A program made the translations under genes and the position numbers. The notes beneath the pieces were generated by a model, which was given only the letters and a program-made list of their open reading frames with translations, did not search any database and had not been told where the DNA came from. A stretch of 6,537 nt of DNA from DASPXY01 sp038227745 (GTDB lineage: Bacteria > Planctomycetota > Planctomycetia > Gemmatales > Gemmataceae): positions 1 to 6,537 of the forward strand of contig JBBRPS010000603.1 in assembly GCA_038227745.1 (NCBI GenBank), given 5' to 3'. Positions 1 to 6,514 of this stretch are shown here, one piece after another; position 1 is the first letter of the stretch, and every line of letters starts with the position of its first letter.

Positions 1-1852
1 CTCCGGCCTGGTGACGACGGAGGCGGGAGGCACCGCCGCCTTCACGGTCCGGCTGACCAGCCAGCCGACGGCGAACGTGACCGTCGGCCTGTCGTCCAGT
101 AATTCCACGGAGGGCGTGGCGTCGGTGTCGTCGCTGACCTTCACGCCGCTCAGCTGGAACACGCCGCAGACGGTGACGGTGACCGGCGTCGATGACTTCG
201 TGGTCGACGGCCCGCAGCCGTACCAGATCCTCATCGGCCCGGCGCTTAGCGCCGACGCGGTCTACAGCGGCCTTGACGCTGCCGACGTGTCGCTGACCAA
301 TCTCGACAACGACGTGGCGGGCATCACGGTCACACCGACCTCCGGCCTGGTGACGACGGGGGCGGGCGGCACGGCGACGTTCACCGTGGTTTTGAGCAGC
401 CAGCCCACGGCGGACGTCACCTTCGGGCTCTCCAGTTCCGACCCCGCCCGGGGCACGCCGTCGGTCACCGCGCTGACGTTCACGCCGGCGGACTGGAACG
501 TGGCCCGGACCGTCACCGTCACCGGGCAGGGCGGTCCCCCGGGCGACTTCGCCTACCGCATCGTCACCGCCCCCGCCCTGAGCGTTGATCCGGCGGTCGC
601 CGGGTTGGACGCCGACGACGTCTCTCTGACCCTTCACGTGGGCAGCACGGTTTCCGCGGGGCCGGGGCCTACCGACCCCGGCCCATCCGGGAGCGGCAAC
701 AGCAGCCCTCCCGCGCAGCAACCGCCTCCGCAGGTACCGGCGGGACCGATCAGTCCGGCCGGGACGGGCGCGGTGCCGCAGGCGAGCACGCCGACGGCGG
801 CCCCCTTCGGACCGACCGGGGGCGCCAGTCCTGCGGGGCCGGTGGTTCAGCCGACGGGGACGGTGCCGTCCGCACCGACCCTCGGGGCGCCGGCCCCCCT
901 GACTGCCGGTGCGCCCGGCCCCAGCCGCGTGGGCACACCGCCTGCTTCGCCCGGCGTGAGTCCTCCGACGGGTGCGGGACAGGTTTCTCTCACACCCGAC
1001 GGCCAACAAACACCGACCGCCAGCCCGTCAACGGCCGGGACGGTCAGCGGGACGGTAGCGACTTCCAGCGGCAGCCCTCCCGTTCTGGCTGCCTTCGCCG
1101 ACGCGCGCCAGTTCAGCCCCACAGACCCCGCCGTCCTCAGCGTCGCGCGGAGCTTCATGGGCATTGCCTTGCTCGGGCTCCCGGGCGGCGGGCCCGTTTC
1201 CGGGGGCGACGCCGGCTTGCCCGGCGCTGCGCCGTCCCCGGGCACGAACCGGACCTCGGCGGGAGTCAATGCGTCTCCCTCGAACCTCGACCCCTATGCC
1301 CTGCTCGCGGTCGCGACCGCCCCACGGGACGCGCGGGCCGGGGTACTCGCCGTTTTGGGACAGGCAGACATCGCTCCCCCGGTAAGTTCGGTCTCTGGCC
1401 AGTATCAGACCTTCTATGTCTCCACGGTGCATCGCGTGTCGTTCGGGGCGCTGCCGCGCGCGGCCGAGCCCGGGGCGCCGCCCGCGGCCCTGCCCGACCT
1501 GCCCCGGAGTGCCGCGACCGACGGGCTGGCGCCGGGGGCGTCGTCCGCGGGCGTGGCGGCGCGGACGACGTGGGCCGGCGGCGAGTGGGCCGGGAGCGCC
1601 GCGGAGGGGGCACACGAGGACGCGGCCCTGGCGGAAGCGCCCGCCGACGCGGCCGCGCTGGCGCTGACGGGGGTGGTGGCCAGCGCCGGCTACGTGCTGC
1701 TCAACACGCGCGCCAGCGCCTGGCTGCTGAGCCTCCTGGCCGCCAAGCCGCTGTGGCGCGGGCTCGACCCGCTGGAAGTCCTGTTCGCCTGGGAAAAGGC
1801 GAAGCGCGACGGAGACGACGAGGAAGAGACCCTGCTGTCACTCGTGAAGTGA
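1..1852 (+). CDS. Calx-beta-like repeat surface protein, C-terminal part (5' partial)
   Basis: The reading frame is open from the left edge (first full codon at base 2) to TGA at 1850-1852, so the true start lies upstream; the GTG at base 11 is an internal Val inside a repeat. About 616 residues are visible. Order: two ~113-residue repeats (visible residues ~1-210) with motifs such as ITVTPTSGLVTT, LTFTP..WN..QTVTVTG and GLDAxDVSLT, typical of Calx-beta-like/Ig-like adhesin repeats; a Pro/Gly/Ser/Thr-rich stalk (~213-360); a less repetitive Ala/Gly-rich region; a hydrophobic segment (~551-585); and a charged tail. I see no cysteine in the visible part, which is common in exported repeat proteins. 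The likely role is a cell-surface or envelope-anchored structural or adhesive protein; the ligand is unknown. It lies 19 bp upstream of a sensor kinase, so co-transcription is likely. Export and anchoring are inferred, since the N terminus is not visible. Confidence 0.85.
   Translation, partial: SGLVTTEAGGTAAFTVRLTSQPTANVTVGLSSSNSTEGVASVSSLTFTPLSWNTPQTVTVTGVDDFVVDGPQPYQILIGPALSADAVYSGLDAADVSLTNLDNDVAGITVTPTSGLVTTGAGGTATFTVVLSSQPTADVTFGLSSSDPARGTPSVTALTFTPADWNVARTVTVTGQGGPPGDFAYRIVTAPALSVDPAVAGLDADDVSLTLHVGSTVSAGPGPTDPGPSGSGNSSPPAQQPPPQVPAGPISPAGTGAVPQASTPTAAPFGPTGGASPAGPVVQPTGTVPSAPTLGAPAPLTAGAPGPSRVGTPPASPGVSPPTGAGQVSLTPDGQQTPTASPSTAGTVSGTVATSSGSPPVLAAFADARQFSPTDPAVLSVARSFMGIALLGLPGGGPVSGGDAGLPGAAPSPGTNRTSAGVNASPSNLDPYALLAVATAPRDARAGVLAVLGQADIAPPVSSVSGQYQTFYVSTVHRVSFGALPRAAEPGAPPAALPDLPRSAATDGLAPGASSAGVAARTTWAGGEWAGSAAEGAHEDAALAEAPADAAALALTGVVASAGYVLLNTRASAWLLSLLAAKPLWRGLDPLEVLFAWEKAKRDGDDEEETLLSLVK
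2..340 (+). repeat. Calx-beta-like repeat unit 1 (339 bp)
   Basis: This is the first visible copy of an in-frame 339-bp (113-codon) unit. It starts with codons for SGLVTTEAGG and ends with the linker encoding NLDNDVAGITVTPT, which leads directly into the next copy. Both copies share the first 19 bases, TCCGGCCTGGTGACGACGG, and then diverge mostly at third positions. Because the unit is already in progress at base 2, further copies upstream are likely. Confidence 0.8.
341..631 (+). repeat. Calx-beta-like repeat unit 2 (last copy)
   Basis: This second and final copy begins at base 341 with the same TCCGGCCTGG start and runs to the DVSLT motif at 617-631, which matches DVSLT at 284-298 in the first copy. 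The distance between the two DVSLT motifs is 333 bp rather than 339, so this copy is two residues shorter. The difference lies near the middle loop, where VDDFVVDGPQPYQI in copy 1 corresponds to QGGPPGDFAYRI here. The linker NLDND..ITVTPT is absent afterwards, so the tandem array ends here and the stalk begins. Confidence 0.75.
640..1080 (+). other. Pro/Gly/Ser/Thr-rich low-complexity stalk
   Basis: This in-frame stretch encodes about 145 residues dominated by Pro, Gly, Ser, Thr and Ala, with many short PxG, GP and TP motifs and almost no charged or aromatic residues. It follows the last folded repeat and precedes the region leading to the C-terminal hydrophobic segment. It is probably an extended or disordered spacer that holds the repeat domains away from the membrane or wall. 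Low-complexity composition also makes this DNA prone to length variation between strains. Confidence 0.7.
1652..1852 (+). other. C-terminal hydrophobic anchor and charged tail of the surface protein
   Basis: The last 66 codons encode a hydrophobic run (AALALTGVVASAGYVLL), a short polar NTR break, a second hydrophobic run (ASAWLLSLLAAKPLW), and then a tail beginning RGLDPLEVLFAWEK followed by an acidic patch (DGDDEEE). The layout fits one transmembrane helix plus an amphipathic segment, or a tight hairpin, with a short tail. From memory, similar GYVLLNTR...DPLEVLFAWE endings occur on other large planctomycete surface proteins, which suggests a dedicated anchor or sorting tail; I could not check this. 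Confidence 0.55.
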
Positions 1853-1857
1853 GGGAC

Positions 1858-1861
1858 GGGA
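1858..1861 (+). promoter_or_regulatory. Possible ribosome binding site for the 988-aa kinase
   Basis: GGGA lies 10 bases before the ATG at 1872. An upstream GAGGGA at 1851-1856 overlaps the stop codon of the surface-protein gene but is 15 bases away. The match is modest, and the closeness of stop and start suggests reinitiation or translational coupling with the upstream gene. Confidence 0.4.
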
Positions 1862-1871
1862 ACCAGCCGCC

Positions 1872-4838
1872 ATGATCCGCATCAGTGCAGGCCTCGCCAG
1901 TATCACGCTCATCCTCCTGCTCAGCGCCCACGGGTTCGGGCTGGTCCCGGACCGCCGCGGCGCCGTCGAGGACGGCCGCAAGGCTCAGTGCGACCAGTTG
2001 GCCGTCCAGGCGTCCTGGGCCGCCCGGCAGGGGAACCTCCCGGCCTTCAAGGCCGTCCTGATGACGTTGAAGAAGCGCAACGGCGAGATTCTATCGGCCG
2101 GGGTGCGCGCGGCCGACGGCCGGTTGCTCGTGGAGACGGGCGCGCACGCCCACCACTGGGGCAGCCAGGGCCGGGCGGCTCCCTCCGCCAGCCATCTGCG
2201 GGCGCCGCTGAACGTCGGCGACAGGCGCTGGGCGCTCGAGGTCCGCTTCTGCGAACCCCCGGGCGCGGGCTGGCCCCTGGCCTCGCTCCTGCCGCTGCTG
2301 CCCTTGTTCAGCGTGATGACCGTGGCCGGCTTTGCGTGCAACGCCGTCTACCTCCGCTCGGTCCTCCGCCGTGCCGCCTCGGGCGACGCCAGGGGCGAGG
2401 GCGTCAGGGCGCGCGAGCGGCTGCGCAACGTCCTGAACACGATCTCCGAGGGCGCCCTGCTGCTGGACCGCGACCAGCGGATCGCCCTGGCCAACGATGC
2501 CTTCGCCCGCAAGGTCGGCGAGCCGGCGGCGGCCCTGGAGGGGCGCAAGGCTTCCGAGCTGCGCTGGAAGCGGCGCCGCGGCGACGGGGCGGACGGCTAC
2601 CCCTGGGATCGGTCCATCAACGAGGGGGCCACCCAGCTGGGCGCCGTGCTCGGCCTGGCCACCGCGATGCTCGGCGTGCGCCGGCTGTCAGTCAATTCCA
2701 CGCCGGTCACCGACGACTACGGCACCTCGCACGGGGCCCTGGCCACCTTCGACGACCTCACGCCCCTGCAGAAGAAGCACACGCAGCTGCTGCGCGTGCT
2801 GCGCCGCCTCGACCGCTCGCGCAAGGAGATCCGCCGCCAGCAGAAGGAGCTGCGCAAGGCCAAGGAAGTCGCCGAGGCCGCCAACCGCGCCAAGAGCGAG
2901 TTCCTCGTCAACGTCAGCCACGAGATCCGCACGCCCATGAACGCCATCCTCGGCATGACCGAGCTGACGCTCGACACGAAACTGGAGCCGGAGCAACAGG
3001 AGTACCTCGGCATCGTCAAGACGTCGGCCGACGCGCTGCTGGCGGTCATCAACGAGGTCCTCGATTACTCGAAGATAGAGGCGGGCAAGTTCAACCTCGA
3101 CCCCGTCGCGTTCGGCCTGCGCGACAGCTTCGCGGACACGCTCAAGCTGCTGGCGGTGCGGGCGCACAAGAAGGGTCTGGAACTGGCCTGCGACATCCGG
3201 CCCGGCGTCCACGACGCCCTGGTCGGCGACCCCGGGCGGCTGCGGCAGGTGATCGTCAACCTCGTCGGCAACGCGATCAAGTTCACCGCCGCGGGCGAGG
3301 TCGTGGTGCGCGTCGCGGAGGAGGCCGGCGAACCGGGGGACGGGGCCGACTCCGTGCGCCTGCACTTCCGCGTCACGGACACGGGCATCGGCATCGCGTC
3401 GGACAAGCTGCTTTCCATCTTCGAGCCGTTCACGCAGGCGGACGGCTCGACGACGCGGAAGTACGGCGGCACCGGCCTGGGCCTGACGATCTCGTCGCAC
3501 CTGGTCGAGCTGATGGGCGGGCGGATCTGGGTCGAGAGCGAGGCCGGCCAGGGGAGCACGTTCCACTTCACGGCGTGCTTGGGCCTGTGCCGCGGGGCCG
3601 AGGCGCCGCCGTGGGACGGCGACCTGCCCATGCTGCGCGGCGTGCCGGTGCTGGTCGTGGACGACAATGCCACCAGCCGCGGCATTCTCCGCGACACCCT
3701 CGCGGACCTGGGCCTGAAACCGACCGTGGTGGACGGGGCGGCGGCCGCGCTGGCGGAGCTGCGGCGGGCGAGCCGGCCGTTCGGCCTGCTGCTCGTCGAT
3801 GCCGTCATGCCGGGGATGGACGGCTTCGCCCTGATCGAGCACCTCAACCCGCCCGATTCGTCCGGCCCGCCGATCGTCCTCCTGCTGTCGTCGGCGGACC
3901 GGCCGGCGGAGCTGGCCCGGTGCAAGGGCCTGGCCAACCTCGTGTCGATCACCAAGCCGGTCAATCGCGGCAACCTGCTGCGGGCCATCCGCAAGCTGTC
4001 CGGGCTGGCGCCGGCACAGGACTCGACGGGCGAGATCGACCTCGGTGCGGAAATGGCGCGTCGGGGGCTGGCCGCCGCACGCCGCCTGCGCATCCTCCTG
4101 GTGGACGACAACCATTTCAACCAGAAGGTCGGCCTGCTCAAGCTGGAGAAGCGCGGGCACGCCGTGCAGCTGGCCGGCTCCGGGCGGGAGGCGCTGGACG
4201 CGCTGGCGCGGGGACAATTCGACCTGGTGCTGCTCGACATGGAGATGCCGGACATGGACGGGCTGGAAGTGACCGCGGTGATCCGCCGCCAGGAGGAGCA
4301 GACGGGTGGCCACCAGCCGATCATCGCCCTGACGGCCCACGCCCAGGCGGAGGTGCGCGAGCGCTGCCTGCGCGAGGGCATGGACGGCTATGTCGCCAAG
4401 CCGATCCGCGACCGCGAGCTGTGGCAGGAGATCGAGCGCGTCGTACCGTCGGGCGCCGGGGTCGCGCCGAAGCCGGACGTCGGGCCGGCGGCCGCGCTGG
4501 AGCTGGACCGCGAGGCGGTGCTGGACCGCGTCGGCGGCAACGCGGAACTGCTCGGGCAGCTGGTCGGCATCTTTCGGGACGACTGTGCGCGGTTGGCTGT
4601 CGAGCTGCGCGACGCGTTGGCGGCGGGCGCGGCGGCGAAGTTGTGCCGGCCGGCCCACACGGTCAAGGGCATGGTGGCGTTCTTCGGCGCCACCGCCGCC
4701 GTGGAGTCGGCGATCCGCCTGGAGGCCCTGGGGGCCGCGGGCGATTTGACGGATGCCGGAAATGAAGTCCATACTCTCTTGAGGGAAGTGGAGCGTCTAC
4801 AGGCGGCCCTGGGGGCCGTGTGCGCGAAGGGGGATTGA
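1872..4838 (+). CDS. Membrane hybrid sensor histidine kinase (PAS-HisKA-HATPase-REC-REC-HPt)
   Basis: A 988-residue multi-step phosphorelay kinase. An N-terminal membrane segment (~3-24) and a second (~134-161) enclose a ~110-residue extracytoplasmic sensor. No HAMP is evident. A PAS-like domain (~183-295) and coiled coil (~297-345) lead to HisKA with H-box SHEIRTP (H350). The HATPase has N-box N463/N467, G1 DTGIGI (503-508), F-box IFEPF (516-520) and G2 GTGLGL (533-538). REC1 (~591-710) has acidic D597/D598, phospho-acceptor D643, S673 and K695. REC2 (~738-858) has D745/D746, D789, T821 and K843. A C-terminal HPt (~878-985) carries H929 in the motif AHTVKG. All catalytic residues are present, so it should autophosphorylate and relay His-Asp-His. 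The ATG at 1872 is chosen because it directly precedes the hydrophobic N terminus and follows the upstream stop by 19 bp. The overall plan resembles BarA/ArcB-type tripartite kinases but with two receivers. The signal sensed and the output partner are unknown. Confidence 0.93.
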   Translation: MIRISAGLASITLILLLSAHGFGLVPDRRGAVEDGRKAQCDQLAVQASWAARQGNLPAFKAVLMTLKKRNGEILSAGVRAADGRLLVETGAHAHHWGSQGRAAPSASHLRAPLNVGDRRWALEVRFCEPPGAGWPLASLLPLLPLFSVMTVAGFACNAVYLRSVLRRAASGDARGEGVRARERLRNVLNTISEGALLLDRDQRIALANDAFARKVGEPAAALEGRKASELRWKRRRGDGADGYPWDRSINEGATQLGAVLGLATAMLGVRRLSVNSTPVTDDYGTSHGALATFDDLTPLQKKHTQLLRVLRRLDRSRKEIRRQQKELRKAKEVAEAANRAKSEFLVNVSHEIRTPMNAILGMTELTLDTKLEPEQQEYLGIVKTSADALLAVINEVLDYSKIEAGKFNLDPVAFGLRDSFADTLKLLAVRAHKKGLELACDIRPGVHDALVGDPGRLRQVIVNLVGNAIKFTAAGEVVVRVAEEAGEPGDGADSVRLHFRVTDTGIGIASDKLLSIFEPFTQADGSTTRKYGGTGLGLTISSHLVELMGGRIWVESEAGQGSTFHFTACLGLCRGAEAPPWDGDLPMLRGVPVLVVDDNATSRGILRDTLADLGLKPTVVDGAAAALAELRRASRPFGLLLVDAVMPGMDGFALIEHLNPPDSSGPPIVLLLSSADRPAELARCKGLANLVSITKPVNRGNLLRAIRKLSGLAPAQDSTGEIDLGAEMARRGLAAARRLRILLVDDNHFNQKVGLLKLEKRGHAVQLAGSGREALDALARGQFDLVLLDMEMPDMDGLEVTAVIRRQEEQTGGHQPIIALTAHAQAEVRERCLREGMDGYVAKPIRDRELWQEIERVVPSGAGVAPKPDVGPAAALELDREAVLDRVGGNAELLGQLVGIFRDDCARLAVELRDALAAGAAAKLCRPAHTVKGMVAFFGATAAVESAIRLEALGAAGDLTDAGNEVHTLLREVERLQAALGAVCAKGD
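4746..4775 (+). promoter_or_regulatory. Possible sigma70-like promoter inside the end of the 988-aa kinase gene
   Basis: TTGACG at 4746-4751 matches the -35 consensus at five of six bases. After an 18-base spacer, CATACT at 4770-4775 matches the -10 consensus at four of six. The patch is clearly more AT-rich than the surrounding gene. A start near 4782 would give a leader of about 160 bases for the downstream kinase at 4940. Promoter rules in planctomycetes are poorly known, so this is only a candidate. Confidence 0.25.
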
Positions 4839-4846
4839 GGGATTCT

Positions 4847-4874
4847 GAGGAACGAGGACCGCGTACCGAGTACC
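4847..4874 (+). repeat. Degenerate heptamer tandem repeat between the two kinase genes
   Basis: Four consecutive 7-base units read GAGGAAC, GAGGACC, GCGTACC and GAGTACC, with approximate consensus GAGKACC. The array starts eight bases after the stop of the upstream kinase gene and lies in the 101-bp gap. Less similar heptamers flank it on both sides (GGATTCT before, GGAATCA after). The period is not a multiple of three, which argues against coding. Confidence 0.5.
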
Positions 4875-4928
4875 GGAATCAGCCTCATCCACGGTCCCGT
4901 TCTCCAGCGGGGCGAGGGAAGGACGAAC

Positions 4929-4932
4929 GAGG
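4929..4932 (+). promoter_or_regulatory. Ribosome binding site that decides the start of the 514-aa kinase
   Basis: GAGG lies seven bases before the ATG at 4940, a good Shine-Dalgarno match at near-ideal spacing. It supports the ATG over the in-frame GTG at 4820, which would add 40 residues encoded by uncharacteristic codons such as AGG, CGA and AGA and would overlap the upstream gene. Confidence 0.65.
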
Positions 4933-4939
4933 TCAGAGA

Positions 4940-6484
4940 ATGAAAGTGCTCATCGCCGAGGACAGCCCGTTCTACCGCCGGATGCTCGAAAGCGCCCTGG
5001 CGGAGTGGGGCTACGAGGTCGTCGCCGCCTCCGACGGCACGCGGGCCTGGGAGATCCTCTGCGGCGCGGACCGCCCGCGGCTGGCCATCGTGGACTGGAT
5101 GATGCCCGGCATCGATGGCCTGGAGCTGTGTCGGCGCGTCCGCGCCCGCGGGGCGGCCGAGCCGACCTACCTGATCCTGCTGACCGCCCGGGGCGGCAAG
5201 GAGGACGTCGTCACCGGCCTGACGGCCGGGGCCGACGACTACATCGCCAAGCCGTTCGACGTGGACGAGCTGCGCACGCGCATCGGCACGGGGCGGCGCA
5301 TTGTCGAGCTGCAGGGGAGCCTGGCGGCGCGGGTGCGCGAGCTGGAGCACGCCCTGTCCGGCGCGCAGAAGATGGAGGCGGTGGGGCGCCTGGCGGGCGG
5401 CGTCGCCCACGACTTCAACAACCTCCTCACCGTCATCATCAGCGGCAGCGACCTCCTCGGGCACCTGGTGCGCGAGCCGGCCCAGCGCGAGCTGCTCGAC
5501 ATGATCAAGCAGGCCGGCGAGCGGGGGGCGTCGCTGACGCGGCAGCTCCTCGCCTTCAGCCGCCGTCAGGTGATGCAGCCCGAGGTGCTGCAGCTGAACG
5601 TCCTGCTGGCCGACCTGCAGAAGATGCTGCGCCGCCTGATCGCCGAGAACATCGAGCTGGTCGCCGACTTCGCCCCGGACCTGGGCTGCGTGCGCGCCGA
5701 CCCGGGGCAGCTGGGACAGGTGGTGATGAACCTGGTGGTCAACGCCCGCGATGCCATGCCCGACGGCGGAACCATCACCCTGCGCACGCGCAACGTGGAC
5801 GTCTCCGAGCACCCGCCCGCGCGGCAGGGCGCGGTCCCGCCGGGCGCCTACGCCGTGCTGGCCATCGCGGACACGGGCTGCGGCATGGGGGAGGACGTCC
5901 AGGCGCACCTGTTCGAGCCGTTCTTCACCACCAAGGAGCTGCACAAGGGCACGGGGCTGGGGCTGGCGACGGTCTACGGCATCGTGCAGCAGACCGGCGG
6001 CCACGTCCGCGTGGAGAGCGCGCCGGGGCGGGGTTCCACGTTCCTGATCTACCTGCCGCGCACCGACGAGCCGCTGGTGGTCGTGGCGCCGGCGGCGGGG
6101 GCGGCGCGGGCGGGCACCCGCGAGACGATCCTGCTGGTCGAGGACGAGGACGGGGTGCGCGCCATGGCCCGCCGGGCGCTGTGCCGCAAGAGCTACACGG
6201 TGCTGGAGGCCCGCGACGGCGAGGAGGCCCTGCGGGTCAGCGCCCAGTGGGCCGACCGCATCCACCTGCTGCTGACGGACATCGTCATGCCCCGGACGAG
6301 CGGGCGGCAGCTGGCCGACCTCCTGCAGCCGCAGCGGCCGGATATGAAGGTGCTGTACATGTCCGGCTACACCGACGACGCGGCGCTCTGCCAGGAGGTC
6401 GCGGGTTCGGGGAAGCCGTTCCTGCAGAAGCCCTTCACGCCGTCGGTGCTCGCCTCCAAGGTGCGCGAGGTACTGGACGAGTAG
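4940..6484 (+). CDS. Soluble hybrid histidine kinase (REC-HisKA-HATPase-REC), CckA/NtrB-like core
   Basis: A 514-residue protein with no membrane segment, so probably cytoplasmic. REC1 (~1-118) begins MKVLIAEDSP and has E7/D8, phospho-acceptor D52 in IVDWMMPG, T82 and K104 in AKPFD. A helical linker (~119-145) leads to HisKA with the H-box AGGVAHDFNNLL (H157), of the NtrB/CckA type rather than the HEIRTP type of its neighbour. The HATPase has N-box N264/N268, G1 DTGCGM (311-316), F-box LFEPFFTTK and G2 GTGLGL (337-342). REC2 (~395-512) has acidic E401/D402/E403, D447 in LLLTDIVMP, S475 in YMSGYTD and K497 in QKPF. All key residues are intact. The N-terminal receiver is the only visible input, so activity is probably controlled by phosphorylation from another kinase or HPt. 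It lacks an HPt and an output domain. It follows the membrane kinase gene by 101 bp on the same strand. CckA-like is a family description of the core only, not a claim of orthology. Confidence 0.93.
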   Translation: MKVLIAEDSPFYRRMLESALAEWGYEVVAASDGTRAWEILCGADRPRLAIVDWMMPGIDGLELCRRVRARGAAEPTYLILLTARGGKEDVVTGLTAGADDYIAKPFDVDELRTRIGTGRRIVELQGSLAARVRELEHALSGAQKMEAVGRLAGGVAHDFNNLLTVIISGSDLLGHLVREPAQRELLDMIKQAGERGASLTRQLLAFSRRQVMQPEVLQLNVLLADLQKMLRRLIAENIELVADFAPDLGCVRADPGQLGQVVMNLVVNARDAMPDGGTITLRTRNVDVSEHPPARQGAVPPGAYAVLAIADTGCGMGEDVQAHLFEPFFTTKELHKGTGLGLATVYGIVQQTGGHVRVESAPGRGSTFLIYLPRTDEPLVVVAPAAGAARAGTRETILLVEDEDGVRAMARRALCRKSYTVLEARDGEEALRVSAQWADRIHLLLTDIVMPRTSGRQLADLLQPQRPDMKVLYMSGYTDDAALCQEVAGSGKPFLQKPFTPSVLASKVREVLDE

Positions 6485-6494
6485 GCCCGGCGAA

Positions 6495-6514
6495 CGGCCG
6501 GCGTGAGCCGGCTG
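6495..6514 (+). repeat. GC-rich palindrome with GTGA loop downstream of the 514-aa kinase
   Basis: Eight base pairs form between 6495-6502 (CGGCCGGC) and 6507-6514 (GCCGGCTG), including one G-U pair, and close a GTGA loop of the stable GNRA class. The hairpin lies ten bases after the stop codon. No T-run follows, so it is not a classical Rho-independent terminator. It could block 3' exonucleases, help termination, or be one copy of a dispersed REP-like palindrome; from memory CCGGCGTGAGCCGG-type sequences recur between genes in Gemmata-like genomes. The remaining bases to 6537 show no gene. Confidence 0.6.

Noticed and set aside
11..13. GTG as the start of the repeat protein
   Set aside because: The frame is open upstream to base 2 and this Val aligns with an internal Val (base 350) in the second repeat copy.
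1988..4765. A 925-codon + strand frame overlapping the membrane kinase gene
   Set aside because: The product is almost entirely Arg, Gly, Ala and Pro with no motifs, while the overlapping frame encodes a full set of conserved kinase residues.
2688..4772. A 694-codon open frame on the - strand opposite the membrane kinase gene
   Set aside because: Its translation is rich in Arg, Gln, Ala, Val and Leu with no recognisable domain, and it lies opposite a gene with complete kinase, receiver and HPt motifs. Strong GC bias at third positions commonly creates such mirror frames.
4893..4913. Possible terminator hairpin in the gap between kinases (CCCG/CGGG)
   Set aside because: Only four base pairs form around an eight-base loop, with no T-run; too weak to call.
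4820..4939. In-frame GTG extension adding 40 residues to the soluble kinase
   Set aside because: The extra residues are polar low-complexity sequence with codons rare in the neighbours, cover a non-coding heptamer array, and precede MKVLIAEDSP, a canonical receiver N terminus with its own ribosome site.
4388..6265. A 625-codon open frame on the - strand across both kinase genes
   Set aside because: It spans the end of one real gene, the gap and most of another, has low-complexity Arg/His/Gln composition, and shows no domain. It is a GC-bias artefact.
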